From Allonocardiopsis opalescens (GTDB lineage: Bacteria; Actinomycetota; Actinomycetes; Streptosporangiales; Streptosporangiaceae): a stretch of DNA of 64,000 bases. The stretch is taken from contig NZ_PVZC01000002.1 of NCBI RefSeq assembly GCF_003002095.1, forward strand, positions 186,001 to 250,000, written 5' to 3'. The notes below the pieces were generated by a model that searched no databases, was not told the DNA's origin, and was given only the letters and a program-made list of their open reading frames with translations. Every line of letters starts with the position of its first letter. Position 1 is the first letter of the stretch. Positions 43,306-52,523 of the stretch are shown here, in pieces. A program made the position numbers and the translations under genes.

Positions 43306-45480
43306 ATGCCATCCATAGCGCCGAAATCCGCATTCCGCAGGTTCGAACCCTCGCCGGACACCTCCGCGAGCGCGCGGACCTTCGTGCGCGACACCCTGGC
43401 AGAGTGGGACTCCGCCGAGTTCACCGACGACGCCGTGCTGCTGGCCAGCGAGCTGGTCACCAATGCGGTGGTGCACGCGCGCACCCCGGTGGAGGTCATC
43501 TGCCGCCACGACGGCGTCGGCGTGGAAATCATCGTCCGCGACGAGCTGCCGCACCGGCCGGTGCCTCAGGTCGGCCCGGTGGAGATCGACACCTCCCCCT
43601 CACTGGACATGGAGCGCAACGGCGGCCTGGGGCTGGCGCTGACCGGCATGATCGCCTCGTCCTGGGGCGTCACCTACGGCCGCGACGACAAGGCGGTGTG
43701 GTTCCGGCTGGACCGCGACCCCGAGGCGGCGCCGCCCGCGGGCGTCCCCGGCGGCGCGCAGCGCCAGGGGGCCGGCCGCACCCTGCGGATGCCCGACCCC
43801 TGGAGCCCGCTGGAAGAGGTGCTGGCGGCGCGGCTGCCGCTGGACGAGATGCTGGAGCGCGTCGTCGGGGTCGCCCGCGAGGTCCTGGGCGGCGATGCCG
43901 CCTACATCTCCCTGGCCACCTCCGAGGAGTCGGAGTGGGAGGTGCGCACCGCCGTCGGGCTGGCCGACGACGGCTGGACCCCGTTCCGGGGCCGCACCGA
44001 GGAGATCTTCGCCTCGGCGGCGCCCGAGCTGGGCCCGGTCATCAACGACGACCTCGACGCCGCCCGGCCGCAAACCGGCCGGCTGCGCGCCGCGCGGATG
44101 CGCTCGCTGGTCACCGCCGCCCTGATCGTCGACGGCCGCACCACCGGGCTGATCGGCGTCGCCTCGCGCCGCCCCCGCCACTTCGGCTCCACCGCGGCCG
44201 GGCGGCTGCAGCAGGGCGCCGACCGGATCGCGCTGCCGGTGGAGCGGGCCAGGCTGGCCGAGGTGGAGCTGGCCAGGCGCGCCTCGCTGAGCTTCCTGGC
44301 CGAGGCCAGCGACCTGCTGACCGGCACCCTGGACGAGGAGATGACCGCCGCGCTGGCCGCGCAGCTGGCCGTGTCGCGGCTGGGCAGCTGGTGCGCGGTG
44401 CACACCGCCGACGAGGCCGGCTCGCCCAGGCTCGCCTACCTCACCCACCACGACGAGACCTCCGTCGACGGCCTGCACCGGCTGCTGGAGAAGTTCCCGC
44501 CCGAGCCGCGCCGCGAGCCCGGCCGGCTGTGGGGCGAGGCCGAGCTGCTGGGCACCGACCTGTCGGAGGCGCTGCGCACCGAGATCGCGCACGGCCTGGC
44601 CGTCAGCCTGCCGCTGACCAGCCGCGGCCGCCAGCTCGGCCTGATGACCCTGGGGCGGCCGCCGGGCGACGCCTTCCCGCGCGAGACGGCCGACGTCGCC
44701 GACGACCTCGCGCACCGCGTCGCGTCCGCGCTGGACAACGCCCAGCTGTACTCCGCGCAGTCGGCGATGAGCCAGGCGCTGCAGCGCAGCCTGCTGCCGA
44801 GCGCGGTGCCGGAGATCCCCGGTGTGGACCTGGAGCTGATCTACCGCCCGGCCGGCGAGGGCACCGTGGTCGGCGGCGACTTCTACGACGTGTTCGGCAC
44901 CGAGGGGCACTGGTGCGTGGCCATCGGCGACGTCTGCGGCACCGGCCCGGAGGCGGCGGCCGTCACCGGCCTGGCCAGGCACACCCTGCGCGCGCTGGCC
45001 CGCGAGGGCTACCCGCCGCCGCAGATCCTGGAGCGGCTGAACACCTCGATCCTGGACGAGGGCACCCGCGCACGCTTCCTGACCCTGCTCTACGGCGAGC
45101 TGAGCGCCCGCCCCGAGGGCGGCTGGCGGCTGCGGCTGATCTCGGCCGGCCATCCGCTGCCGCTGGTGCTGCGCCCCACGGGCGAGGTCTTCTTCGGCGC
45201 CGAGCCGCAGCCGCTGCTCGGCGCCTTCGACGACATCTCCTTCCAGACCGAGGACCTGGAGCTGCACCCGGGCGACGTACTGCTGGCCGTCACCGACGGG
45301 GTCACCGAGCGCCGCACCGGCAGCAAGATGATCGGCGACGACGGCCTGGCCGAGATCCTGTCCGACTGCGTCGGCCTGACCGCGGCCGCGGTCGGCACCC
45401 GCATCGAGCGGGCGCTGGAGGACTTCGCCCCCGGCGCCCACAACGACGACACCGCGATGCTCATCCTGCGCTTCCTGTGA
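43306..45480 (+). CDS. HATPase-GAF-GAF-SpoIIE phosphatase
   Basis: 724 aa from ATG 43306. Domains in order: RsbW-like ATPase (residues 1-145; LLASELVTNAVVHARTPV, NGGLGLALTGMIASSWGV), two GAF domains (about 165-310 and 320-480) and a PPM-type SpoIIE phosphatase (495-724; VVGGDFYDVF, AIGDVCGTGPEAAAVTGLAR, LLAVTDGVTERRTG, NDDTAMLIL). Kinase-like and phosphatase ends in one protein suggest it both phosphorylates and dephosphorylates STAS antagonists. The STAS protein at 35460 is a plausible substrate. Confidence 0.9.
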   Translation: MPSIAPKSAFRRFEPSPDTSASARTFVRDTLAEWDSAEFTDDAVLLASELVTNAVVHARTPVEVICRHDGVGVEIIVRDELPHRPVPQVGPVEIDTSPSLDMERNGGLGLALTGMIASSWGVTYGRDDKAVWFRLDRDPEAAPPAGVPGGAQRQGAGRTLRMPDPWSPLEEVLAARLPLDEMLERVVGVAREVLGGDAAYISLATSEESEWEVRTAVGLADDGWTPFRGRTEEIFASAAPELGPVINDDLDAARPQTGRLRAARMRSLVTAALIVDGRTTGLIGVASRRPRHFGSTAAGRLQQGADRIALPVERARLAEVELARRASLSFLAEASDLLTGTLDEEMTAALAAQLAVSRLGSWCAVHTADEAGSPRLAYLTHHDETSVDGLHRLLEKFPPEPRREPGRLWGEAELLGTDLSEALRTEIAHGLAVSLPLTSRGRQLGLMTLGRPPGDAFPRETADVADDLAHRVASALDNAQLYSAQSAMSQALQRSLLPSAVPEIPGVDLELIYRPAGEGTVVGGDFYDVFGTEGHWCVAIGDVCGTGPEAAAVTGLARHTLRALAREGYPPPQILERLNTSILDEGTRARFLTLLYGELSARPEGGWRLRLISAGHPLPLVLRPTGEVFFGAEPQPLLGAFDDISFQTEDLELHPGDVLLAVTDGVTERRTGSKMIGDDGLAEILSDCVGLTAAAVGTRIERALEDFAPGAHNDDTAMLILRFL

Positions 45481-45588
45481 CTCCGCCGGACGGGAACGGC
45501 GTACCGGCCCGAACCGTCTCGAACGCCTCTTTGGGGGCAGTGCACCCGTAGAGGCCGGGCGGGGGCCCGGCGGGTTGCGGGGGGAACC

Positions 45589-46137
45589 ATGCTGCACGAA
45601 CTCACCCGCCACTGGTGGGTATGGACCCTGCGCGGGGCGGCCGCGATCGTCTTCGGACTGCTCGCGGTGGTCTGGCCCGGCGTGACCATCGCGGTCCTGG
45701 TCATCCTCTTCGGCGCGTACGTGCTGGTCGACGGAGTCTCGCTGCTGGTGGCGGCGGTGCGCGGCGGCACGCGGGGACCGCGCTGGCCCCTGGCGGCCGA
45801 GGCGGCGCTCAGCATCGGCTTCGGTGTGGTGGCGCTGCTGTGGCCGGGCCTCACCGCGATCGCGCTGCTGCTGCTCATCGCCGCCTGGGCGATCGTGACC
45901 GGCGCGCTGCGGATCGCGATGGCGGTGCGGCTGCGCCGCGAGATCGCCAATGAGTGGCTGCTGGTCCTCAGCGGTGTCCTCGCGGTGCTGTTCGGCGTGG
46001 TGGTGGCGGTGGCGCCGGGCGCGGGCGCGCTGGCGCTGGTCTGGCTGATCGCCCTCTACGCGCTCATCGCCGGCGTGGCGATGATCGCGCTCTCGCTGCG
46101 GCTGCGCTCGCTCTCGCGCGACTCCGAACGGGTCTGA
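45589..46137 (+). CDS. HdeD/DUF308-family membrane protein
   Basis: 182 aa with about six membrane segments in three paired repeats (WVWTLRGAAAIVFGLLAVVWPG; AALSIGFGVVALLWPG; LLVLSGVLAVLFGVVVAVAPG), each pair ending in a WPG/APG turn typical of the HdeD family. In enterobacteria HdeD is linked to acid stress; the function in actinobacteria is unknown. The gene is monocistronic, 108 bases after the SpoIIE phosphatase. Confidence 0.88.
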   Translation: MLHELTRHWWVWTLRGAAAIVFGLLAVVWPGVTIAVLVILFGAYVLVDGVSLLVAAVRGGTRGPRWPLAAEAALSIGFGVVALLWPGLTAIALLLLIAAWAIVTGALRIAMAVRLRREIANEWLLVLSGVLAVLFGVVVAVAPGAGALALVWLIALYALIAGVAMIALSLRLRSLSRDSERV

Positions 46138-46219
46138 GCGGCCGGGCGGGCCCGCCACCGGGCGCCCGACGGGCGCGGTCGCCGGACGCGGCGGCCGCGC
46201 CCGTCGGCGTGGGCGGGCG

Positions 46220-47299
46220 CTACTCCCCCTCGGACGGGTTCAGCCGCTGCAGCCAGGTGGCGCGGTGCGGGCCGACGCGCTTGCTGATCAGCTCGGTGAT
46301 CTGCCCCTCGGCGAGGTCGCGGGCCAGGACGCAGGCCCGGGCGACGCCGGCCGCCCGGCTGGCTCCGTGGGCGATGACGACGGTGCCGTTCAGGCCGAGC
46401 AGGGCGGCGCCGCCGTAGGTGTCGGAGTCCAGCCGCTCGCGCAGCTCGCGCAGCCGGCCGCGCTGGAGGACGGCGCCGACGCGGGCCAGCGGGCGGGAGG
46501 TGATGGCGCTGCGCACCTCCTCGAAGGCGAAGCGCACCGCGCCCTCCACCGACTTCAGCGCCACATTGCCGGTGAAGCCGTCGGTGACCACCACGTCCAC
46601 CTGGCCCGCCAGCAGGTCGTGGCCCTCCACATTGCCCAGGAAGTGCAGCCGCCCGGCGTCCGCCGGCGCCTCGGGCGGGTCGGCCAGCAGCTCCGACGCC
46701 TTGCGGGCCAGCTTGTTGCCCTTGCCCGGCTCGGTGCCGATGGTGAGGATGCCCACCCTCGGCTCGGCCACCCCCAGCGCGGTCTGCGCGTAGGCGACGC
46801 CCAGGTGGGCGAACTGCACTAGCATCTCGGGCTTGGCGTCGGCATTGGCGCCGGCGTCCAGCAGCACGGTCGGGTTGGGGCGGGTGGGCAGCGCGACGGC
46901 CAGCGCCGGGCGCAGCACCCCGGACTGGGGGCGCAGCCGCACCGTCGAGGTGGCGACGATGCCGCCGGTGGACCCGGCCGACACCATGGCCTGCGCCTGG
47001 TGCGAGCGGACCAGCCGGCAGGCGACGGCGACGCTGGACCGGGGCCGCCGCCAGCTCGACATCGCCCCCTCGCCCATGCCCAGCACGTCCTCGGCGTGCA
47101 CGACGGGGATCTCGTCGACGGCGCCGAGCGCGAGCAGCCGCGCCCGCACCTCGGGGGCCCGGCCGACCAGCACGACGTGCACGCCGTGCTCGCGCTGGGC
47201 CGCCACCGCCCCGGCCACCGCCTCGTCGGGCGCGTGGTCGCCGCCCATCGCGTCGACCGCGATCAGCGGGGGCCTGCGGCGCGCGGGCTCAGCGGGCAT
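46220..47299 (-). CDS. plsX: Phosphate acyltransferase PlsX
   Basis: 359-aa acyl-ACP:phosphate acyltransferase making acyl-phosphate for phospholipid synthesis. The ATG at 47299 has GAGGA upstream and leads into LIAVDAMGGDHAPDEAVAGA. Further PlsX motifs are MVSAGSTGGIVA, LLDAGANADAKPEMLVQFA, FLGNVEGHDLLAGQVDVVV and DGFTGNVALK. The usual companions (rpmF, fabH, fabD, acpP) are absent, so this is an isolated copy. The tail after about residue 330 is diverged but intact. Confidence 0.92.
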   Translation of the reverse strand: MPAEPARRRPPLIAVDAMGGDHAPDEAVAGAVAAQREHGVHVVLVGRAPEVRARLLALGAVDEIPVVHAEDVLGMGEGAMSSWRRPRSSVAVACRLVRSHQAQAMVSAGSTGGIVATSTVRLRPQSGVLRPALAVALPTRPNPTVLLDAGANADAKPEMLVQFAHLGVAYAQTALGVAEPRVGILTIGTEPGKGNKLARKASELLADPPEAPADAGRLHFLGNVEGHDLLAGQVDVVVTDGFTGNVALKSVEGAVRFAFEEVRSAITSRPLARVGAVLQRGRLRELRERLDSDTYGGAALLGLNGTVVIAHGASRAAGVARACVLARDLAEGQITELISKRVGPHRATWLQRLNPSEGE

Positions 47300-47512
47300 G
47301 GGCGTCCTCACGTGGGCGATGGGATGGTGCGGCGCCCTCCGGGACTCCGGCGCGCACGGCGGGCGCACGGGGACCGCCGGCCGCCCGGCGGTCGCAGAGG
47401 GGGACGCCATGCATGCTAGCCGCTGCTCCCGGGCCGGCCGAGCCGGCGCCCTTCGCGCGGCTCACGGCCGCCGCGTCGCCGCGCTCGTGCGATCCGGGCG
47501 GAGCGGAGCCCG

Positions 47513-48214
47513 TCAGGCGGGCCGGGTCCACAGGGCGTAGCCGAGCAGGATCAGCCAGACGGCCAGCGACATGTGCAGGGCGCGGTCGGCGGCGGCGAGC
47601 AGCACCAGGTCGGGCCAGCGGGGCGCGGTGGCGGCCAGCATCCCGGGGCGCAGCAGGGACACGGCGGCGGCCGACGCCGTGTAGAGGACGAGCAGCGGCG
47701 GGACGGCGCGGGTGAAGGCGCGGCTCCACCCCTGCTGCCTGGCCAGCACGCCGAGGGTGAGCATGGCGACGCCCGCGGCGGCCACCGAGAAGACCTCGGC
47801 GGCGGTGTGCATGTAGTGCGAGAAGGTGAGCGGGCCCACACCGCCGATCCGGCGGCAGGCGGTGTCCAGGCTCTCGGCGCAGTCCTTGCCGGCCACCGCG
47901 CCCAGCAGGGCCGAGAGCCCGAACAGGGCCAGCGCCAGCCAGCCGGCCACCGACAGCGGGCGCACCGGCAGCCGCACCAGCGCGTACAGGGCGACGACCG
48001 TGGCCAGCGCCCCGGCCGCTCCGGTGCCCGCGGCGTGCAGCCACCAGAAGGGCACGTTCTTGGAGACCAGCTCCCCGACCTGCGCCGGCTGCACGTGCGG
48101 GGCCAGCACCGGGGCGAGCGCCCAGGTGCTCATGGCCAGCCCGGCCAGCACGGCCGCGACCGGCAGCACGCCGACGAAGCGGCTCACCGCCGCCCGCCGA
48201 GACCTCTCGTCCAT
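47513..48214 (-). CDS. DUF998-like membrane protein
   Basis: 233 aa from ATG 48214 with AGGGGG upstream. About six hydrophobic helices are visible: FVGVLPVAAVLAGLAMSTWA, AAGALATVVALYALVRLPV, VAGWLALALFGLSALLGAVAG, the His-containing THTAAEVFS-like MHTAAEVFSVAAAGVAMLTL, PPLLVLYTASAAAVSLL and a final LAVWLILLGYALW. The segment GKDCAESLDTACRRIGG forms an external loop with two Cys and the following FSHYMHTAAE matches the DUF998 pattern. Function unknown. Confidence 0.72.
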   Translation of the reverse strand: MDERSRRAAVSRFVGVLPVAAVLAGLAMSTWALAPVLAPHVQPAQVGELVSKNVPFWWLHAAGTGAAGALATVVALYALVRLPVRPLSVAGWLALALFGLSALLGAVAGKDCAESLDTACRRIGGVGPLTFSHYMHTAAEVFSVAAAGVAMLTLGVLARQQGWSRAFTRAVPPLLVLYTASAAAVSLLRPGMLAATAPRWPDLVLLAAADRALHMSLAVWLILLGYALWTRPA

Positions 48215-48594
48215 CCCCGCCCCCTCGCGCCGAGCATAGAAGGCCCGGCCCGCCCGACCCACCGCCGCGATCCAGCGCCCGCCACCGCCGCCACGACCTT
48301 TTCGGCGACCGGAACCCGTACTGAGCACCAGAACAGGGGCCCCAAAGGGTGATCTTCCGGCTTGTTCGGGTAGGAAAGGGGAGCCACAGATCGACTTACG
48401 CCCACAGTCAGATTCTCTGACGCTCCCGGCGCGGCGGGGACGGATCCCGCTCCGGCGCGGGCGGCGCCGCGACGGCCCGCCCGGCCGGTCCCCCACGGGC
48501 GCCGGGCCCCGGCGGCCGGCCGCGAGCGCCTGCCGCCGTCCGAACGAGGCCGGCCGGCGCACGGCCGCGCCGCAGCACACCTGAGGGGAGACGC
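48215..48594. other. Divergent region upstream of the KamA-like gene
   Basis: A 380-base gap. It contains a perfect 6-bp inverted repeat GTCAGA-TTC-TCTGAC (48407-48421) that may be an operator, and a moderately AT-richer stretch at 48330-48400 where a promoter is likely. No gene seen. Confidence 0.45.
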
Positions 48595-49962
48595 GTGAGC
48601 ATGACGCGAGAGGCGGTTCCCGCCGCCGGACGCCGGTTCCGGGCCTACACCGCGAAGCATCTGGACGAACTCACGGCCCGAGCCGGGCTGTCGGCCGACG
48701 AGCGGCTGGCCGTCCGCGCCGTCGCGGCGGTACTGCCCTTCCGGGTGAACGCCTATGTCGTGGACGAGCTGGTCGACTGGTCGGCCGCTCCCGACGATCC
48801 GATCTACCGCCTCGTCTTCCCGCAGCCCGACATGCTGCCGGCCGCCGACGTGGCCGAGATCGCCGGCCTGCTGAGCGCCGGCGCGCCGCGCGAGGAGCTG
48901 AACCGGGCGGCCAACCGGGTGCGCGCGGGGCTCAACCCGCACCCGGCCGGGCAGCTGGCGCTGAACATCCCGCGGGCCGGGGAGGAGCCGCTCCCCGGCG
49001 TGCAGCACAAGTACCCCGAGACGGTGCTGTTCTTCCCCAAGCAGGGCCAGACCTGCCACGCCTACTGCACCTACTGCTTCCGCTGGGCCCAGTTCGTCGG
49101 CGAGCCCGACCTGAAGATGGCCAATGACGACATCGGCTCGCTGGTCCGCTACCTCGGCGCGCACCCCGAGGTGACGAGCGTGCTGATCACCGGCGGCGAT
49201 CCGATGATCATGGGCGGCGGGGTGCTGGCCCGCTACATCGAGCCGCTGCTGGCGCTGCCGCAGCTGGAGTCGATCAGGATCGGCACCAAGTCGCTGGCCT
49301 ACTGGCCGCAGCGCTTCGTCACCGACCCCGACGCCGACGAGACTCTGCGGCTGTTCGAGCGGGTGGTGGACTCCGGCCGCTCGCTGGCCTTCATGGCGCA
49401 CTTCTCCCACCCGCGCGAGATGGCGCCGCCGCTGGTGCACGAGGCGGTGCGCCGGATCCGGGACACCGGCGCGGTGGTGCGCACCCAGGCGCCGCTGATC
49501 CGCTCGATCAACGACGACGCCGCGGTCTGGGCGGACATGTGGCGCACCCAGGTGCGGCTCGGCATGGTCCCGTACTACATGTTCGTGGAGCGCGACACCG
49601 GTCCGCAGGACTACTTCGCGGTGCCGCTGGCGCGGGCGAGCGAGGTGTTCAACGCCGCCTACCGGCAGGTGTCGGGGCTGGCCCGCACCGTGCGCGGCCC
49701 GTCGATGTCGGCCACGCCCGGCAAGGTCTGCGTGGACGGCGTGCTGGAGGTGGCCGGGGAGAAGGTCTTCCAGCTGCACTTCATCCAGGCCCGCGACCCC
49801 GAGCTGGTGAACCGGCCCTTCTTCGCCCGCTACGACGAGAAGGCGGCCTGGCTGTCGGAGCTCAAGCCCGCGCTGGGGGCCACCCACTTCCCCTTCCAGC
49901 TGGCCCCCTCCGCCGAGGCCGACCCCGTGCCGGCCGTGCCGGTCCGCCCGGCGCACCCCTGA
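48595..49962 (+). CDS. KamA-family radical SAM protein (lysine 2,3-aminomutase-like)
   Basis: 455 aa; GTG at 48595 with GAGGGGA five bases upstream (ATG two codons later is possible). The cluster motif CHAYCTYCFRW (Cys154, Cys158, Cys161) sits after YPETVLFFPKQG, as in the KamA family. LITGGDPMIMGGGVLARYIE and ETLRLFERVVDSGRSLAFMAHFSHP mark the barrel. The C-terminal GKVCVDGVLEV could hold the PLP lysine. The acetyltransferase (AblB) that would make the osmolyte N-epsilon-acetyl-beta-lysine is not adjacent, nor is EpmA/EF-P. The substrate is therefore open. Confidence 0.85.
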   Translation: MSMTREAVPAAGRRFRAYTAKHLDELTARAGLSADERLAVRAVAAVLPFRVNAYVVDELVDWSAAPDDPIYRLVFPQPDMLPAADVAEIAGLLSAGAPREELNRAANRVRAGLNPHPAGQLALNIPRAGEEPLPGVQHKYPETVLFFPKQGQTCHAYCTYCFRWAQFVGEPDLKMANDDIGSLVRYLGAHPEVTSVLITGGDPMIMGGGVLARYIEPLLALPQLESIRIGTKSLAYWPQRFVTDPDADETLRLFERVVDSGRSLAFMAHFSHPREMAPPLVHEAVRRIRDTGAVVRTQAPLIRSINDDAAVWADMWRTQVRLGMVPYYMFVERDTGPQDYFAVPLARASEVFNAAYRQVSGLARTVRGPSMSATPGKVCVDGVLEVAGEKVFQLHFIQARDPELVNRPFFARYDEKAAWLSELKPALGATHFPFQLAPSAEADPVPAVPVRPAHP

Positions 49963-50104
49963 CGCGGCCCGTCCGCACCGGCCGTGTGGCGAGCGCCGCA
50001 CGGCCGGTCCGCCGCCCGCGGGCCGGCCGGTACTAGCATCGGTAGCCGCGGCCGCGCCGGCGGCCGCCCGCCGGTGCGGCGGTCCGACAAGGCGAGGGGC
50101 AGCG

Positions 50105-51082
50105 CTGAGCGAGCCGGAGTTCTCGATCGGGGTGGACATCGGCGGCACCAAGGTGGCCGCCGGGGTGGTGGACCGCGCGGGCCGCGTCCGCGCCAGGGCG
50201 CGCAGCGAGACCCCCGACCGCAGCAAGAGCCCCAAGGCCGTCGAGGACACCATCACCGCCGTCGTCGACGAGCTGCGCCGCTCCTACGAGGTCGCCGCCG
50301 TGGGCGTGGGCGCCGCCGGCTTCGTGGACGAGGCCGGCGCCACCGTGCTGTTCGCCCCGCACCTCGCCTGGCGCGGAGAGCCGCTGCGCGACCGGCTGCG
50401 CGAGCGCCTGGGCCTCACCGTGGTGCTCGACAACGACGCCAACGCCGCGGCCTGGGCCGAGTACCGCCTGGGCAGCGCGCGGGGCCGCCGCGACGTGCTG
50501 TGCGTGACGCTCGGCACCGGCATCGGCGGCGCGCTGATCGTCGGGGGCGCCCTGTACCGGGGCCGCTACGGCACCGCGGGCGAGTTCGGCCACATGGTGG
50601 TGATGCCGGGCGGGCACCGCTGCGAGTGCGGCAACCGCGGCTGCTGGGAGCAGTACGCCAGCGGCAACGCCCTGGTCCGCGAGGCGCGCGAGCTGGCGCG
50701 CACCGACTCCCCCGTCGCCAGGCAGCTGCTGGACGCGGTGGCCGGCGACCCCGACCAGGTCACCGGCCCGCTGGTCACCCGGCTGGCGCTGGCCGGCGAC
50801 CCGGCCGCGGCCGAGCTGCTGGACGACGTCGGCACCTGGCTGGGCCGGGGGCTGGCCAATCTCGCCGCCGCCTTCGACCCCGCGTTGTTCGTGGTGGGCG
50901 GCGGGGTCTCCGACGCGGGCGACCTGCTGCTCGGGCCGGCGCGGCTCGCCTTCCGGCGGGCGCTGACCGGCCGCGGCTACCGGCCGGAGGCGTCGATCGT
51001 GCGCGCCTCCTTCGGCAATGAGGCGGGGCTGGTGGGCGCCGCCATCCTGGCCAGGGAGGCCGCGCTCGGCGCGGCCGGCTGA
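50105..51082 (+). CDS. ROK-family glucokinase, probable CTG start
   Basis: 325-aa sugar kinase. Conserved motifs: IGVDIGGTKVAAGVVD phosphate loop, LDNDANAAAWAEYRLG, CVTLGTGIGGALIVGG, AGEFGHMVV with the active-site region, and the zinc-binding HRCECGNRGCWEQYAS typical of ROK. The first ATG/GTG in frame (GTG 50132) would delete most of the first beta strand. A CTG at 50105 with GAGGGG six bases upstream gives the N-terminus MSEPEFSIGVDIGGT, so I use it. Glucose is the likely substrate, by family. Confidence 0.88.
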   Translation: MSEPEFSIGVDIGGTKVAAGVVDRAGRVRARARSETPDRSKSPKAVEDTITAVVDELRRSYEVAAVGVGAAGFVDEAGATVLFAPHLAWRGEPLRDRLRERLGLTVVLDNDANAAAWAEYRLGSARGRRDVLCVTLGTGIGGALIVGGALYRGRYGTAGEFGHMVVMPGGHRCECGNRGCWEQYASGNALVREARELARTDSPVARQLLDAVAGDPDQVTGPLVTRLALAGDPAAAELLDDVGTWLGRGLANLAAAFDPALFVVGGGVSDAGDLLLGPARLAFRRALTGRGYRPEASIVRASFGNEAGLVGAAILAREAALGAAG

Positions 51083-51168
51083 GGGTCCCCGGCGGGGCGC
51101 GCCCGTCCCCACCTCCAACGACGGTGACCGCGCGGACGCGTTCGTTCACGCAGCGTTAGTATCGCGGC

Positions 51169-51705
51169 ATGGACTGGGGAGACGTCGACAGCCGCGCCTG
51201 CTCGGTCGCACGCGCCCTGGAGGTGGTCGGGGAGCGCTGGTCGCTGCTGATCGTGCGCGACGTCTTCAACGGCATCCGCCGCTTCGACGAGCTGCGCGAC
51301 CATCTCGGGGTGGCCCGCAACGTGCTCAGCCAGCGGCTGCGCACCCTGGTGGGCGCGCGGGTGCTGGACCGCGTCCCCTACCGGGAGGGCCGCCAGCGGC
51401 GCCGCTTCGAGTACCGGCTGACCGAGCGCGGCCGCGAGCTGGTGCCGGTGCTGCTCGCCCTGATGGCCTGGGGCGACCGCAACCTGGCCGGCGGGGAGGG
51501 GCCGCCGGTGCTCGCCGAGCACCTGGACTGCGGCAAGCGGGTGCGGATGGTGCCGGTCTGCGGAGCGGGCCACGTGCTCGGCAGCGCCTCCGACCTGGTG
51601 TTCACCCCGGGGCCCGGCGCGCGCAAGTCCGAGCGCCCGGCGGTCCGGCCGGACGAACCCGAACGCCGTTCTAGTCCATCCCGTACAGTGCTGCCATGGA
51701 GTTGA
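51169..51705 (+). CDS. HxlR-family transcriptional regulator
   Basis: 178 aa. The family start MDWGDVDSRACSVARALEVV with its early Cys is followed by a winged helix (GERWSLLIVRDVFNGIRRFDEL; LGVARNVLSQRLRTLVGARV) and the wing YREGRQRRRFEYRLTERG. The C-terminal 70 residues, with a further Cys pair, are poorly conserved. HxlR members often sense reactive electrophiles through the N-terminal Cys. It overlaps the SDR gene by ten bases and may control the SDR/enoyl-CoA hydratase genes. TAGTAT ends six bases before the ATG, suggesting a leaderless message. Confidence 0.88.
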   Translation: MDWGDVDSRACSVARALEVVGERWSLLIVRDVFNGIRRFDELRDHLGVARNVLSQRLRTLVGARVLDRVPYREGRQRRRFEYRLTERGRELVPVLLALMAWGDRNLAGGEGPPVLAEHLDCGKRVRMVPVCGAGHVLGSASDLVFTPGPGARKSERPAVRPDEPERRSSPSRTVLPWS

Positions 51706-52469
51706 CTGGAACAGCAGCCATCGTTTCCGGAGGGGCCAGCGGACTCGGTGCCGCCACGGCCCGCGAGCTCGCCGCCCATGGCGTCACCGTCGTCATCGCC
51801 GACCTCAACCGCGAGGCGGGCGAGGCCCTGGCGGCCGAGATCGGCGGCGTCTTCGCCGCCACCGACGTGTCCGACGAGGCGCAGGTGCAGGCCGCGGTGG
51901 ACGCCGCGGTCGCCACCGGGGCGCCGCTGCGCATCCTGGTGAACAGCGCCGGCATCGGCTGGGCCTCGCGCACGGTGAACCGGGACGGCAGCCCGCACGA
52001 CCTGGCGTCCTACCGCAGGGTCATCGAGATCAACCTGATCGGCACCTTCAACCTGCTGCGGCTGGGCGCCGCCGCCATCGCCGCCACCGACCCGGTCGAC
52101 TCCGACGGCACCCGCGGCGCGGTCGTCAACACCGCCTCGGTCGCCGGCATCGAGGGCCAGGTCGGCCAGATCGCCTACTCCTCGTCCAAGGGCGGCATCA
52201 TCGGGATGACGGTGCCGGCCGCACGCGACCTCGCCGCCATCGGCGTGCGGGTGAACACCATCGCGCCCGGCATCATCGACACCCCCATCTACGGCGAGGG
52301 CGAAGACGCCGAGGCGTTCAAGGCCAAGCTGATCGCCCCGGTCGCCTTCCCCAAGCGGCTGGGCCGGGCCGAGGAGTTCGCCCACCTGGTCCGTGCCCTG
52401 ATCGAGAACGACTACGTCAACGCCGAGACGATCCGCTTCGACGGCGGCATCCGGTTCCAGCCGAAGTGA
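51696..52469 (+). CDS. Short-chain dehydrogenase (3-hydroxyacyl-CoA dehydrogenase-like)
   Basis: 257-aa SDR. Cofactor motif SGGASGLGAATARELA, acidic residue after strand two (VVIADLNRE) favouring NAD+, NSAGIGWA, catalytic Ser/Tyr/Lys in NTASVAGIEGQVGQIAYSSSKGG, and NTIAPGIIDTPIYG. The pattern matches type-2 HSD10-like 3-hydroxyacyl-CoA dehydrogenases. The next gene encodes an enoyl-CoA hydratase, so the pair suits beta-oxidation. The start lies inside the HxlR gene and is preceded by TACAGT but no RBS, so it may also have a leaderless transcript. Confidence 0.87.
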   Translation: MELTGTAAIVSGGASGLGAATARELAAHGVTVVIADLNREAGEALAAEIGGVFAATDVSDEAQVQAAVDAAVATGAPLRILVNSAGIGWASRTVNRDGSPHDLASYRRVIEINLIGTFNLLRLGAAAIAATDPVDSDGTRGAVVNTASVAGIEGQVGQIAYSSSKGGIIGMTVPAARDLAAIGVRVNTIAPGIIDTPIYGEGEDAEAFKAKLIAPVAFPKRLGRAEEFAHLVRALIENDYVNAETIRFDGGIRFQPK

Positions 52470-52523
52470 CCCCCGCCCGGGGCGGCCTCCCCCGGGCCGC
52501 CCCGGCCAGATGAGGAGGTGCCC

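Noticed and set aside
43600-46158. Large minus-strand open frame opposite the SpoIIE phosphatase and HdeD genes
   Set aside because: Low-complexity Arg/Gly/Gln/Val product without motifs; it is the shadow of two well-supported plus-strand genes.
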